A stretch of 64,000 nt of DNA, taken from the NCBI RefSeq assembly GCF_034120055.1, contig NZ_CP139368.1, positions 2,914,001 to 2,978,000 of the forward strand. The letters run 5' to 3'. Position 1 is the stretch's first letter. Each line of letters opens with the position of its first letter. Below are positions 42,279 to 51,880 of the stretch, piece by piece. The DNA is from Microbacterium rhizosphaerae. GTDB lineage: Bacteria; Actinomycetota; Actinomycetes; Actinomycetales; Microbacteriaceae. A model generated the notes under the pieces. It saw only the letters and a program-made list of their open reading frames with translations. It ran no database searches and had not been told where the DNA came from. Position numbers and translations under genes: made by a program.

Positions 42279-44555
42279 TCAGCCCTCGACCGGGGCCTCC
42301 TGGCCCTCGTCCGCCGAGGCGCGACCCTCGCGGTCCGCGTCGTCGAGCACGGGCTCGAGCGACAGCTTGCCGCGGTCGTCCACCTTCGTGATGCGCACGA
42401 GCAGCTTCTGGCCGACCGAGAGGACGTCCTCGACGTTCTCGACGCGCTTGCCGCCCGCGAGCTTGCGGACCTCGCTGACGTGCAGCAGTCCGTCACGGCC
42501 CGGCATCAGCGAGACGAACGCACCGAAGGTCGCGATCTTCACGACCGTGCCCAGGAACTGCTCACCGACCTCGGGGTTGTGCGGGTTGGCGATCGCGTTG
42601 ACCTGGGCGCGGGCGGCCTCGGCCGACGCGCCGTCGACGGCGCCGATGTAGACGGTGCCGTCCTCCTCGATGGAGATGTCGGCGCCGGTCTCGTCCTGGA
42701 TCGCGTTGATCGTCTTGCCCTTCGGGCCGATCAGCTCGCCGATCTTGTCGACCGGGATCTGCACGCTGATCACGCGAGGCGCCGTCGGCGCCATCTCGTC
42801 CGGGCTGTCGATCGCGGCGTTCAGGACACCGAGGATCGTCAGACGGGCGTCGTGGGCCTGCTGCAGCGCGGCGGTCAGCACCGACGACGGGATGCCGTCG
42901 AGCTTCGTGTCGAGCTGGATCGCCGTGACGAACTCGCTCGTGCCGGCGACCTTGAAGTCCATGTCGCCGAGCGCGTCCTCCGCGCCCAGGATGTCGGTCA
43001 GCGCCGCGTAACGGGTCTGGCCGTCCACCTCGTCGGACACGAGACCCATCGCGATGCCGGCGACGGGGGCGCGCAGCGGCACACCCGCGTTCAGCAGCGA
43101 CAGGGTCGAGGCGCACACCGAGCCCATCGACGTCGAGCCGTTGGAGCCGAGAGCCTCGGACACCTGGCGGATCGCGTAGGGGAACTCCTCGCGGCTCGGC
43201 AGCACCGGCACGAGCGCGCGCTCGGCCAGGAAGCCGTGGCCGATCTCGCGGCGCTTCGGGCTGCCGACACGACCGGTCTCACCGGTCGAGTAGGGCGGGA
43301 AGTTGTAGTGGTGCAGGTAGCGCTTGTGCGTCACCGGCGACAGCGAGTCGATCTGCTGCTCCATCTTGAGCATGTTCAGCGTCGTGACGCCGAGGATCTG
43401 CGTCTCGCCGCGCTGGAAGATCGCCGAGCCGTGGACGCGCGGGATGACCTGCACCTCGGCGTCGAGCGGACGGATGTCGGCCAGCCCGCGACCGTCGATG
43501 CGCACACCCTCCGAGAGGATGCGACCGCGGACGATCTTCTTCGTGACCGACTTGTACGCGCCCGAGAACTCGGCCGTGGCGACGGCCGGCAGCTCGCCGG
43601 CCTCGACGGCGGCGAGCAGCTGGCCCTTGACCCGCTCCTTGACCGCGTCATCCGCGTTCTGCCGCTCGATCTTGTCGGCGATCTGGTAGACGCCCACGAG
43701 GTCGTCGTAGGCGCGGCCGGCGACGAAGTCGTACGTCTCCTGGCTGTAGGCCGGGAAGACCGGGTACGCCTGGATCTCCTTGGCGGCCGTCCGCGCGACG
43801 ACGTTCTGCGCGGCGACGAGCTCCTTGATGAACGGCTTCGATGCCTCGAGACCCTGCGCGACGACAGCCTCGCTGGGCTTGACGGCGCCGGCCTTGATGA
43901 GGTTCCAGCTGCCTTCCGTGGCCTCGGCCTCGACCATCATGATCGCGACGTCGCCGTCGGGCAGCACGCGGCCCGCGACGATGAGGTCGAAGACGGCGTC
44001 CTCGAGCTGCGCGGCGTTCGGGAAGGCGATCCACTGATCGGGGTGGTCGCCGTGGCCCGGCATGAGCGCGAGGCGCACACCGGCGATCGGGCCGGAGAAC
44101 GGCAGGCCCGAGATCTGGGTCGACAGCGACGCCGCGTTGATCGCGAGCGCGTCGTAGAACTCGCCCGGTGCGATCGAGAGCACCGTGACGACGATCTGGA
44201 TCTCGTTGCGCAGGCCGTCGACGAACGACGGACGCAGCGGGCGGTCGATCAGACGGCAGACGAGGATCGCCTCGGTCGAGGGACGGCCCTCGCGACGGAA
44301 GAACGAACCCGGGATCTTGCCGGCTGCGTACGAGCGCTCTTCGACGTCGACGGTCAGCGGGAAGAAGTCGAAGCCCTCGCGCGGCTGCTTGCTCGCGCTC
44401 GTGGCCGACAGGAGCATGGTCTCCTCGTCGAGGTACGCCGCGACGGCGCCCTGCGCCTGCTGGGCGAGGCGTCCGGTCTCGAACCGGACGGTGCGGGTGC
44501 CGTAACGGCCGTTGTCGAGAACGGCCTCTGCGGCGGTGATTTCCGGACCTTCCAA
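42279..44555 (-). CDS. pnp: Polyribonucleotide nucleotidyltransferase (PNPase)
   Basis: 758 aa. Degrades RNA 3'-to-5' with phosphate. Two RNase PH domains ('[20 protein letters not shown]' in the first, '[12 protein letters not shown]' and '[20 protein letters not shown]' in the second), then a KH domain ('[20 protein letters not shown]') and an S1 domain ('[20 protein letters not shown]'). The start is TTG 44555: GGAGG lies 6 nt upstream and translation begins '[15 protein letters not shown]' as in the family. The open frame reads through far upstream to 46892, but only over non-coding and antisense sequence. A leader hairpin lies at 44580-44604. Confidence 0.95.
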   Translation of the reverse strand: MEGPEITAAEAVLDNGRYGTRTVRFETGRLAQQAQGAVAAYLDEETMLLSATSASKQPREGFDFFPLTVDVEERSYAAGKIPGSFFRREGRPSTEAILVCRLIDRPLRPSFVDGLRNEIQIVVTVLSIAPGEFYDALAINAASLSTQISGLPFSGPIAGVRLALMPGHGDHPDQWIAFPNAAQLEDAVFDLIVAGRVLPDGDVAIMMVEAEATEGSWNLIKAGAVKPSEAVVAQGLEASKPFIKELVAAQNVVARTAAKEIQAYPVFPAYSQETYDFVAGRAYDDLVGVYQIADKIERQNADDAVKERVKGQLLAAVEAGELPAVATAEFSGAYKSVTKKIVRGRILSEGVRIDGRGLADIRPLDAEVQVIPRVHGSAIFQRGETQILGVTTLNMLKMEQQIDSLSPVTHKRYLHHYNFPPYSTGETGRVGSPKRREIGHGFLAERALVPVLPSREEFPYAIRQVSEALGSNGSTSMGSVCASTLSLLNAGVPLRAPVAGIAMGLVSDEVDGQTRYAALTDILGAEDALGDMDFKVAGTSEFVTAIQLDTKLDGIPSSVLTAALQQAHDARLTILGVLNAAIDSPDEMAPTAPRVISVQIPVDKIGELIGPKGKTINAIQDETGADISIEEDGTVYIGAVDGASAEAARAQVNAIANPHNPEVGEQFLGTVVKIATFGAFVSLMPGRDGLLHVSEVRKLAGGKRVENVEDVLSVGQKLLVRITKVDDRGKLSLEPVLDDADREGRASADEGQEAPVEG

Positions 44556-44579
44556 GAGGTCCCTCCTTCTTTGTTTAGA

Positions 44580-44604
44580 CTCGCGGACGCGTTTCGTCCG
44601 CGAG
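44580..44604 (-). promoter_or_regulatory. Stem-loop in the pnp leader
   Basis: Perfect 10-bp stem CTCGCGGACG/CGTCCGCGAG with a 5-nt loop, about 10 nt upstream of the pnp ribosome site. In E. coli a pnp leader stem-loop is cut by RNase III and mediates autoregulation; a similar role here is inference. Confidence 0.5.
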
Positions 44605-44879
44605 ATCGTGCGAAGGAGCAGGAACAGGCAGTGTCGGCGCGCGGTCGTGACCGCGGAACCGCCTGCGCTGGCCACCAGTAGAAGATCACCATGCGTCGCA
44701 TGGGAACCCACCACAGGGGACCAGCTCCTGCCGGCCTGCTCCGTGAGCCCAACATCTCGTTGAGCGGATGCCGCGAAGGCAACCTTGCCGATCCTACCAG
44801 TGCCGCCCTGATCGGGGATATTCGGCCCCATCGTCGTCCGCCGGGGTCGCCGTTGCCGGGGCGCGGAGCCCCGGCACGC

Positions 44880-44962
44880 GCACAACCGCGGGTGGCATGG
44901 ACGACACGCCGGGACAGGGATGCGGTGCCCCGGCGTGTCGGGCACGCCACCCGCAGTTGTGC
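44880..44962. repeat. 83-bp two-tier inverted repeat between pnp and the DUF5302 gene
   Basis: Outer arms 44880-44896 and 44946-44962 (GCACAACCGCGGGTGGC, one mismatch in 17) enclose inner arms GACACGCCGGG (44903-44913) and CCCGGCGTGTC (44929-44939), an exact 11-bp match. Just outside, GGCCCCGGGCCCGG occurs twice in direct orientation (about 44975 and 45010). The remainder of the 507-bp divergent gap (44556-45062) has no gene I can support. Confidence 0.6.
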
Positions 44963-45062
44963 ACGGCCGAGGAAGGCCCCGGGCCCGGCGACCGCGCCGG
45001 CGGCCGAGGGAGGCCCCGGGCCCGGTATTGAAGGCCCATCGGCCCGCGGGTAGCGTTGCGGG

Positions 45063-45245
45063 ATGAGCACCGAGGAGAACACGACCAGCGCGTCCGAGGA
45101 CATGAAGCGGAAGTTCAAGGAGGCGCTCGACAAGAAGAACGCGGCCCAGCACCCCGGTGAGGGTCACCTCGACGGTCACTCGCCGGTCGACCGCACGCAG
45201 GGGCGTGCGGGCCACAAGCGGGAGTTCCGCCGCAAGAGCGGATGA
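45063..45245 (+). CDS. DUF5302-like small protein
   Basis: 60 aa, Lys/Glu-rich and probably disordered or helical: '[17 protein letters not shown]' then '[20 protein letters not shown]'. Both parts fit the DUF5302 family of Actinobacteria, of unknown function. Followed by another small gene after 13 nt. Confidence 0.7.
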   Translation: MSTEENTTSASEDMKRKFKEALDKKNAAQHPGEGHLDGHSPVDRTQGRAGHKREFRRKSG

Positions 45246-45258
45246 GCGGAGGCCTGCC

Positions 45259-45456
45259 ATGAGCGTCATCCAGCCGACCGAGCCGCCTGAGGGCGCGGAC
45301 CCGGACGAGGAGCGCGTCGTCGACCTCGACGACGACGCCGAGCTGCGGCTTCCGCCGCCGACCCTCGACCCCGACGAGAGCGTCGAGGACGACGTCGACG
45401 AGACCGAGCTCGAGGAGCGCGAGTCGGCCATCGAGTACGGCGAGATCGAGCCCTGA
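45259..45456 (+). CDS. Small acidic hypothetical protein
   Basis: 65 aa from ATG 45259, GGAGG 7 nt upstream. Extremely acidic ('[19 protein letters not shown]') and likely unstructured. Probably co-transcribed with the DUF5302 gene. Function unknown. Confidence 0.65.
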   Translation: MSVIQPTEPPEGADPDEERVVDLDDDAELRLPPPTLDPDESVEDDVDETELEERESAIEYGEIEP

Positions 45457-45465
45457 CGACGCGAT

Positions 45466-45495
45466 CCGAGGCCGCCCCCACGGGGACGGCCTCGG
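45466..45495. terminator. Bidirectional terminator hairpin
   Basis: CCGAGGCCG/CGGCCTCGG, 9-bp stem with a 12-nt loop, between convergent genes ending at 45456 (+) and 45512 (-). Confidence 0.65.
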
Positions 45496-45511
45496 ACGCG
45501 CGTGCCGGCGG

Positions 45512-46960
45512 TCAGCGCGTGAGCGCACGCTCCCGGGCCCGCTGCTCCTTGGCTGCGGCCTCCGCTACCGCGGCCTCTTCGAGCCCCTGCGTGCCCACGG
45601 CATCCGTCGCCGTCGACATCCCGTCGTGGTCGTCGTCCTGCATCGTCGTCTCGTCGAACGGGAGATCTCCGCGCAGCACCGCCCGTGCGCGTGCGCTGTC
45701 GAACTCCTTGACCCACGTTCCGATGAGGATCGTCGCGACGGCGTTGCCCGTGAAGTTGGTGAGCGCGCGGCCCTCGGACATGAAGCGGTCGATGCCGACG
45801 ATGACACCCACCCCGTTGACCAGATCGGGACGGTAGGCCTGGAGGCCGCCCGCGAGCGTCGCGAGGCCGGCGCCGGTCACGCCGGCGGCGCCCTTGGACG
45901 CGATGATCATGAACACCAGCAGCCCGATCTGCTGCGGGATGGACATCGGCGCGCCCATGCCCGACGCGATGAACAGCGCGGCCATCGTCAGGTAGATCGC
46001 CGTCCCGTCGAGGTTGAAGGAATAGCCCGTGGGCACCGTGATGCCCACGACGGCCCGCTGCACGCCGAGGTGCTCCATCTTCGCGATGAGCCGGGGCAGC
46101 GCCGATTCGCTCGAGGACGTGCCGACGATCAGCAGATACTCGCGGGCGAGGTACTTCATGAGGCTGAAGATGTTGATCCGCGTGACGACGAACAGCAGCG
46201 TTCCGAGGATGCCGACGATGAAGAGGAAGCACGTGATGTAGAAGGCGACCATGAGAAGCCCGAGGCTCCAGATCGCGGCGGCTCCCGTCGACCCCACGAC
46301 GGCGGCGATCGCACCGAAGGCGCCGATGGGGGCGAGCCAGAGGATCATGCTCAGGATGCGGAACACGAGCGCCTGAAGGTACTTCACGGCGGTCATGATC
46401 GGAGCCGCCTTTTCGCCCATGCCCTGCAGGGCGAATCCCACGAGCAGGGCGATGAACAGCACCTGGAGGATGCTCTCGCCGGTGAAGGCCGAGAAGAACG
46501 TGACGGGGATGATGCCGAGGAGGAAGTCCTGCGTCGTCGCGGCCTCGGTCGTCGAGGTGTCGTACGTGGACGTCGCCATGTGCAGGCCGGCACCCGGGTG
46601 GAGGATGTTCCCGACGACGAGACCGATCGCCAGCGCGAAGGTCGACATCACCATGAAGTACACGAGCGCCAGCCCGCCGATCTTGCCGACCGTCGCGGCC
46701 TTGGCGACGGACCCGACCCCCACGACGATCGTGCAGAAGATGATCGGGGCGATCAGCATCTTGATGAGCGCGACGAACGCCGTGCCGAGCGGCTTCAGTG
46801 CGACGCCGGCCTCCGGCCAGACCAGTCCCACGATCGCGCCGAGCACGACGGCGAGAATGACGGACAGGTACAGCCACGTGTGCTTGTCCCACGCATACTT
46901 GCCCTTGCGCCAGTTGTAGCCGGGCAGTCTGAACGAGTTCGTCCGGGTCGAAAGAGCCAT
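45512..46960 (-). CDS. dctA: Dicarboxylate/cation symporter, DctA-like (DAACS family)
   Basis: 482 aa from ATG 46960, which has AGGAGG 6 nt upstream. Na+ or H+-coupled uptake of C4-dicarboxylates such as succinate, fumarate and malate. Family signatures '[19 protein letters not shown]', '[20 protein letters not shown]' (serine-rich hairpin), '[20 protein letters not shown]' and '[19 protein letters not shown]'. Acidic, Ala-rich tail after residue 430. Divergent from a CitA/DcuS-type two-component pair that probably senses its substrate. Confidence 0.92.
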   Translation of the reverse strand: MALSTRTNSFRLPGYNWRKGKYAWDKHTWLYLSVILAVVLGAIVGLVWPEAGVALKPLGTAFVALIKMLIAPIIFCTIVVGVGSVAKAATVGKIGGLALVYFMVMSTFALAIGLVVGNILHPGAGLHMATSTYDTSTTEAATTQDFLLGIIPVTFFSAFTGESILQVLFIALLVGFALQGMGEKAAPIMTAVKYLQALVFRILSMILWLAPIGAFGAIAAVVGSTGAAAIWSLGLLMVAFYITCFLFIVGILGTLLFVVTRINIFSLMKYLAREYLLIVGTSSSESALPRLIAKMEHLGVQRAVVGITVPTGYSFNLDGTAIYLTMAALFIASGMGAPMSIPQQIGLLVFMIIASKGAAGVTGAGLATLAGGLQAYRPDLVNGVGVIVGIDRFMSEGRALTNFTGNAVATILIGTWVKEFDSARARAVLRGDLPFDETTMQDDDHDGMSTATDAVGTQGLEEAAVAEAAAKEQRARERALTR

Positions 46961-47135
46961 CGTCGCCTCCTTGAAGAGATCCATCGTCGGATGCCGCCGA
47001 ATCAGCGGGTGATCACAGCGTGCGCGCCCTCTGCGGGCGCGCCGAGTTGTGGTCGTATTGGTCCCGGCGCGGTCGTGTCGCATCGGCGCCTCATGTGGTC
47101 GGATGGGTCGTGACGGGCTCGGAGGGAGCGGCGCG

Positions 47136-48398
47136 ATGACGGGTCGGCGACGAGCGACGAGCGCGGCGACGCGCGTCGTCGTCGTGCTGCTGGGCGCCGT
47201 CGTCATCGTCGGCGCGCTCGTGGCCCTGCTGCTCGTGATCGACGCGCAACGGTCGGTGCGGGCCGAGGCCGAGCGGGTGACGCGGGCGCTCGCCTCGACG
47301 ATCGCGACGACGGATGCCGTGCAGCAGGCGCTGCCGGGACCCGACGCATCCGCCCGACTGCAGTCCTACGCGGAGCGGGTCACCGCGCGGTCGGGGGTGG
47401 ATTTCATCACGATCATGACGCCGGACGGCATCCGGGTGACCCACCGGGATCCGGCGGAGATCGGCAAGCACTACATCGGCACCATCCCCACGGGCGAGCA
47501 GACGCTCACAGAGGAATACTCCGGCACCCTCGGTCCCTCGGTCCGCACGATCACGCCCGTCGTGTCGGACGGACGCCTCGTCGGATGGGTGTCCGTCGGC
47601 GTGACGGTCGAGTCCCTCGCCTCGGCGCTCGCCCCACGCCTGCCGTTCGCGATCGTCATCGCACTCGCCGTGGTCGCGGCCGGCGTGCTCGGCGCCCTCG
47701 TGGCCGGTCGGGCGACCAGGCGCGTGACCGGCGACCTCCCGGCCGGCAGCGTGCGGGATGCGGTCTCGTCGTACGAGTCGGTCCGCACGCTCGGCGAAGC
47801 GCTGCGCGCGCAGACGCACGAGCACGGCAACCGCATGCACACCGCGGTCGCACTCATGGAGCTCGGCCGCACCGACGAAGCGATCGAGCTGCTCACCGAG
47901 ACCGCCCGCTCCAGCCAGGACCTCGTCGACAAGGTCGTCGCCAGCGACGGCGACCCGACCGTCGCTGCGCTGCTGCTCGGCAAGGCGGCCCAGGCCGCCG
48001 AACGCGGAGTCGAGTGGACCGTCGACATGCAGCCCGGCATCCCTCGCACCGCCCTCGGCGCGGTCGACGCGGTGTCGCTCGTGGGCAACCTGGTCGACAA
48101 CGCGATCGACGCGGCGGCGGCAGGCCAGCCGCCCCGCTGGGTGCGGGTGGGAGTCGCCTCGGCTCCGCAGGGCGATGTCGTGCTCACCGTCGCCGACAGC
48201 GGCACGGGGGTTGCGGACGACCTCAGAGACCGCATCTTCGAGCACGGCTTCAGCACGAAGCCCGCGGGCAAGGCCGGACGCGGCGTCGGGCTCGCCCTCG
48301 TGCGCGCGATCACCGAGGCGGCAGGCGGCACGATCGAGCTCGGCATGCATCCGACCACGTTCCGCGTCACCCTGCCCGCCCAGGGGGCCCGGCGATGA
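47136..48398 (+). CDS. Sensor histidine kinase, CitA/DcuS family
   Basis: 420 aa from ATG 47136 with GGAGGGAG upstream. Membrane helices near residues 13-37 and 172-192 flank an extracellular PAS-like sensor ('VDFITIMTPDGIRVTHRDP' and 'SVRTITPVVSDGRLVGWVSV'). The kinase core has 'THEHGNRMHTAVALMELG' with the phospho-accepting His, the N-box 'LVGNLVDNAIDAA', and 'VADSGTG' and 'GRGVGLALV'. Kinases of this family respond to di- or tricarboxylates. Stop overlaps the regulator start (ATGA). Confidence 0.92.
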   Translation: MTGRRRATSAATRVVVVLLGAVVIVGALVALLLVIDAQRSVRAEAERVTRALASTIATTDAVQQALPGPDASARLQSYAERVTARSGVDFITIMTPDGIRVTHRDPAEIGKHYIGTIPTGEQTLTEEYSGTLGPSVRTITPVVSDGRLVGWVSVGVTVESLASALAPRLPFAIVIALAVVAAGVLGALVAGRATRRVTGDLPAGSVRDAVSSYESVRTLGEALRAQTHEHGNRMHTAVALMELGRTDEAIELLTETARSSQDLVDKVVASDGDPTVAALLLGKAAQAAERGVEWTVDMQPGIPRTALGAVDAVSLVGNLVDNAIDAAAAGQPPRWVRVGVASAPQGDVVLTVADSGTGVADDLRDRIFEHGFSTKPAGKAGRGVGLALVRAITEAAGGTIELGMHPTTFRVTLPAQGARR

Positions 48399-49078
48399 TC
48401 CACGTGCTGATCGTCGACGACGAGCGCCTGACCCGCGAGCTCCACCGCGAGTACATCGCACGGCTGCCCGGCTTCGAGGTCGTGGCCGAATGCGACGGCG
48501 CCCGCGCCGCGCTCACCGCCGTGTTCGACACTCCGCCCCCGGGCGGGATCGACCTCGTGCTGCTCGACATGACGATGCCCGACGGCCACGGTCTGGACGT
48601 CGCGCGTCACATCCGGGCGCGCGCCGCCGACGTCGACATCATCGCGATCACGGGCGTGCGCGATGCCGACGTCGTGCGCGCCGCGGTGGGGCTCGGCGCC
48701 GTGCAGTACCTCGTCAAGCCGTTCTCGTTCCCCGCCTTCCGCGACCGGCTCGAGCAGTACGCCGACTACCGGCGACGCATGGTGGAGGCCGCCGGGCCGG
48801 CCACCCAGGCCGAGATCGACGCTCTGCTGGGCTCACTCCGCCCGGTCGGTGCCGCCGACCTGCCGAAGGGCCTCTCCGCCGCCACGCTGGAGCTGGTGGC
48901 CGCGACGCTGCGCGGCGGCGAGCCGCTGTCGGCGGCAGAGACGGCCGAGCGGCTCGGGATGTCGCGCGTCGCCGCCCGACGATATCTGGAGCACCTCGCG
49001 AACGCCGGACGGCTCGACCGCAGCCCCCGGTACGGCACGCCCGGCCGCCCCATCACCGAGTACGTCTGGGTGCGCTAG
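48395..49078 (+). CDS. Response regulator, CitB/DcuR family
   Basis: 227 aa. Receiver domain with 'VLIVDDERLTRELHREYI', phospho-acceptor Asp in 'LVLLDMTMPDGHG' and Lys in 'YLVKPFSF'. C-terminal winged HTH ('LSAAETAERLGMSRVAARRYL') as in CitB/DcuR proteins. Probably activates dctA, which is transcribed in the opposite direction from the same intergenic region. Confidence 0.92.
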   Translation: MIHVLIVDDERLTRELHREYIARLPGFEVVAECDGARAALTAVFDTPPPGGIDLVLLDMTMPDGHGLDVARHIRARAADVDIIAITGVRDADVVRAAVGLGAVQYLVKPFSFPAFRDRLEQYADYRRRMVEAAGPATQAEIDALLGSLRPVGAADLPKGLSAATLELVAATLRGGEPLSAAETAERLGMSRVAARRYLEHLANAGRLDRSPRYGTPGRPITEYVWVR

Positions 49079-49164
49079 TCCCGGCGCGGGGTCGTGCGGG
49101 ACGGGACTTCGGTCCCATGCCGCCGCCGGATCAGCGGCCACGATCGGTGGAGAAGGAGAAGAGC

Positions 49165-49866
49165 ATGCTCGACGATCCCGTGGTCACCGACCGGAGCACT
49201 CCACCGCCGTCGCTGCTGCGGTGGACCGCCCTGTGCGCGGCCGCGGAGACGCTCGGCATGGCCGCATCCGCCGTCGCAACCCGGACAGCGCAGACGCTCG
49301 TCGCCGATCCGGCGCGAGGGCTGTGGATCATCGTGGCAGGCGGGCTCATCGAGGGAATGGCACTCGGTGTCGCGCAAGGCGCCGGGCTGGCGAGATGGCT
49401 GCACGGCCGACGACTGCGCTGGGTCCTCGTGACGGTTCTGGTCGCCGGGATCGGGTGGGCCGCCGGCTCGGCGCCCGCCGCTCTCACGACCGACGAGGGC
49501 GGCGGCGAGCCGCCACGCCTGCTCATCCTGGCCGGTGCGGCAGGCCTCGGACTTGTCATGGGGGCACTGCTGGGCGCCGCCCAGGCCGTGGTTCTGCGAG
49601 GTCGTGCAGCCCACCCATGGCGATGGATCCCCGCGAGCGCGCTCGGCTGGACGGCCGCGATGCCGGTGGTCTTCCTCGGAGCCGGGTTCGCGGGAGCGGA
49701 CTGGCCGCTCGCGGCGGTGGCTGCGCTCGGCGCCGTGACAGGTATGGTCGGGGGCGCCGTCCTGGGGCTCGTCTCCGGCCCCTTCCTGCGGACCCTTCAG
49801 GGTCCACGGGTGCGCAACGGCCGTGCCGATGCGTCGGGGGGACGCATCGGCACGGCGCGGAGGTGA
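49165..49866 (+). CDS. Hypothetical integral membrane protein
   Basis: 233 aa from ATG 49165 with AAGGAGAAG upstream. About six Gly/Ala-rich helices arranged as two similar halves: 'LWIIVAGGLIEGMALGVAQG' and 'GLGLVMGALLGAAQAVVL' both carry a Gly-rich EGxxLGxxQ/LGAAQ pattern, suggesting internal duplication. Function unknown. Its 3' end contains a terminator hairpin. Confidence 0.75.
   Translation: MLDDPVVTDRSTPPPSLLRWTALCAAAETLGMAASAVATRTAQTLVADPARGLWIIVAGGLIEGMALGVAQGAGLARWLHGRRLRWVLVTVLVAGIGWAAGSAPAALTTDEGGGEPPRLLILAGAAGLGLVMGALLGAAQAVVLRGRAAHPWRWIPASALGWTAAMPVVFLGAGFAGADWPLAAVAALGAVTGMVGGAVLGLVSGPFLRTLQGPRVRNGRADASGGRIGTARR
49822..49854. terminator. Bidirectional terminator hairpin
   Basis: CGTGCCGATGCGTC/GACGCATCGGCACG, perfect 14-bp stem with a 5-nt G loop, inside the last codons of the plus-strand gene and 16 bp before the convergent FMN reductase gene ends. 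Confidence 0.75.
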
Positions 49867-49869
49867 GAG

Positions 49870-50514
49870 CTACTCCCCTGCGAGGCCGCCGAGGAGGTGG
49901 CCGAAGGACTTGCCCTCGCCCAGGTAGTTGTCCGGATCGAACGGGTCGCTCGTCACGACGGCGGCCCGGGCGGCGACGGCATCGGCGAGCTCGGTGGCGC
50001 CCTTCACGATGCGCGAGGCGAGGGGGGCGACGTCGTCGCCCGCTCCACCCCAGTCGGCCGATGCCGCGAACACACCCGTCGACACCGGCTGCGCGTGCAG
50101 GTAGGCGAACAGCGGCCGGATGGCGTAGTCGATCGCGAGCGAGTGGCGCGCGGTGCCCGCGTTGGCCCCGATGAGCACAGGCTTGCCGGCCAGCGCGTCG
50201 GGGTCGAGGATGTCGATGAACGATTTGAAGAGCCCCGAGTAGCTCGTCGAGAAGATGGGCGTCACGACGATGAGCGCGTCGGCCGAGACCACCGCGTTCA
50301 CCATCGACTCGAGCGCGGGCGGAGCGAAGCCCGTGAGCAGGTTGTTCGTGATGTCGTGCGCGTGGTCGCGCAGCTCGAACGTGTCGACCTCGACCTCGAT
50401 CCCCCGCTCGGCGAGCCGCGCGACGGTCGCCGATGCGAGGCGGTCGGCGAGCATGCGCGTGGACGAGGGGTTCGACAGCCCGGCCGAGACGACGGCGATC
50501 CGGCGGCCGCTCAT
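49870..50514 (-). CDS. NAD(P)H-dependent FMN reductase
   Basis: 214 aa. Flavodoxin-like fold with 'AVVSAGLSNPSSTRMLADRL' (phosphate loop) and 'ALIVVTPIFSTSYSGLFKSF' (flavin-binding). Resembles the CE1759-type FMN reductases found beside LLM monooxygenases. It would supply reduced FMN to the oxidoreductase encoded upstream, whose stop overlaps its start (ATGA). Confidence 0.9.
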   Translation of the reverse strand: MSGRRIAVVSAGLSNPSSTRMLADRLASATVARLAERGIEVEVDTFELRDHAHDITNNLLTGFAPPALESMVNAVVSADALIVVTPIFSTSYSGLFKSFIDILDPDALAGKPVLIGANAGTARHSLAIDYAIRPLFAYLHAQPVSTGVFAASADWGGAGDDVAPLASRIVKGATELADAVAARAAVVTSDPFDPDNYLGEGKSFGHLLGGLAGE

Positions 50515-51722
50515 CGCTTCACCCCGAACGCGGAGCCCTGCGGAGCGGGGGTGTCCTCGTAGGGGCGGTCGCCGACGAGGTTGTCGCCGCGGTTCGCTCC
50601 CGGGCGCGGCTGCCGCGCCTGCTCGTCGCCGTACTTCGCCTGCACGAGCGACTCGTGGGTCGGCGCATCCGGGACCTCCGCCGGGCGGTTCTTCGCCAGC
50701 TCCTTGCGGAGCACCGGAACGACCTCGCCGCCGAGGATGTCGAGCTGTTCGAGCACGGTCTTCAGCGGAAGGCCGGCGTGGTCGAGCAGGAACAGCTGGC
50801 GCTGGAAGTCGCCGAACGCGTCGCGCATGCCGGCGTAGCGGTCGATGACCTGCTGCGGCGAGCCGACGGTCAGCGGGGTCATCTCGCTGAAGTCCTCGAG
50901 GCTCGGGCCGTGCCCGTAGACCGGGGCGTTGTCGAAGTACGGGCGGAATTCGCGCACCGCATCCTGCGAATTGGCGCGCATGAACACCTGTCCGCCGATG
51001 CCGACGATCGCCTGCTCGGGCGTGCCGTGCCCGTAGTGCGCGAAGCGCTGGCGGTACAGCTGGATGAGACGGGCGAAGTGGTCCTGGGGCCAGAAGATGT
51101 TGTTCGCGAAGAACCCGTCGCCGTAGTACGCGGCCTGCTCGGCGATCTCGGGGGTGCGGATCGATCCGTGCCACACGAACGGCGGCACGTCGTCGAGCGG
51201 GCGCGGCGTGGAGGTGAACCCCTGCAGCGGGGTGCGGAAGGTGCCCTCCCAGTCCACGACGTCCTCACGCCACAGCTTGTGCAGCAGCGCGTAGTTCTCG
51301 ATCGCCAGCGGCAGGCCCTGGCGGATGTCCTTGCCGAACCACGGGTACACCGGACCGGTGTTGCCGCGGCCGAGCATGAGGTCGGTGCGGCCGCCCGACA
51401 CATGCTGCAGCATCGCGAAGTCCTCGGCGATCTTCACCGGGTCGTTCGTGGTGATGAGGGTCGTCGCGGTCGAGAGGATCAGGCGCTCGGTCTGCGCGGC
51501 GATGTACGCCAGTGTCGTCGTCGGGGACGACGACCAGAACGGCGGGTTGTGGTGCTCGCCGAGCGCGAAGACGTCCAGGCCCACCTCCTCGGCGTGCCGG
51601 GCGATGGTCAGGGTCGCGCGGATGCGCTCGGCCTCGGTGGGGGTGGTCCCGGTCGTCGGGTCCTGGGTGATGTCGCTCACCGAGAAGATGCCGAACTGCA
51701 CGGCCGGCTGCTGCTGCTCGCT
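50511..51722 (-). CDS. LLM-class flavin-dependent oxidoreductase
   Basis: 403 aa from GTG 51722 (GAGAG 4 nt upstream; ATG 51755 is an alternative). Luciferase-like TIM barrel: 'RHAEEVGLDVFALGEHHNPP', 'LILSTATTLITTNDPVKIAE', 'GGRTDLMLGRGNTGPVYPWF' and 'YGDGFFANNIFWP'. Uses FMNH2 from the paired reductase to oxidise an unknown substrate. The AT-rich upstream region (51760-51800) contains TGCAATTGA-like sequence that could be an operator. Confidence 0.9.
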   Translation of the reverse strand, partial: SEQQQPAVQFGIFSVSDITQDPTTGTTPTEAERIRATLTIARHAEEVGLDVFALGEHHNPPFWSSSPTTTLAYIAAQTERLILSTATTLITTNDPVKIAEDFAMLQHVSGGRTDLMLGRGNTGPVYPWFGKDIRQGLPLAIENYALLHKLWREDVVDWEGTFRTPLQGFTSTPRPLDDVPPFVWHGSIRTPEIAEQAAYYGDGFFANNIFWPQDHFARLIQLYRQRFAHYGHGTPEQAIVGIGGQVFMRANSQDAVREFRPYFDNAPVYGHGPSLEDFSEMTPLTVGSPQQVIDRYAGMRDAFGDFQRQLFLLDHAGLPLKTVLEQLDILGGEVVPVLRKELAKNRPAEVPDAPTHESLVQAKYGDEQARQPRPGANRGDNLVGDRPYEDTPAPQGSAFGVKR

Positions 51723-51880
51723 CACTGGTCTCTCGCTTTCGGGATGCTTCCGCATCCGGTTCTATGCAATTGAATGTATCTTCTGCAACGCATCGGGAGC
51801 TGTTCTATTCCCCGGTTCCTGGGGCCATCCCATCACAGGGCGTCGTCGGATTCACCCGCCTCCGGAACAGGCGGCCCCGG

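Noticed and set aside
42210-44681. Plus-strand open frame of 823 codons
   Set aside because: It is antisense to pnp, whose identity is certain.
44556-46892. Upstream extension of pnp to a 1537-codon frame
   Set aside because: The extra part runs through the pnp leader, antisense to the two small genes and out of frame with dctA; family alignment and the ribosome site place the start at TTG 44555.
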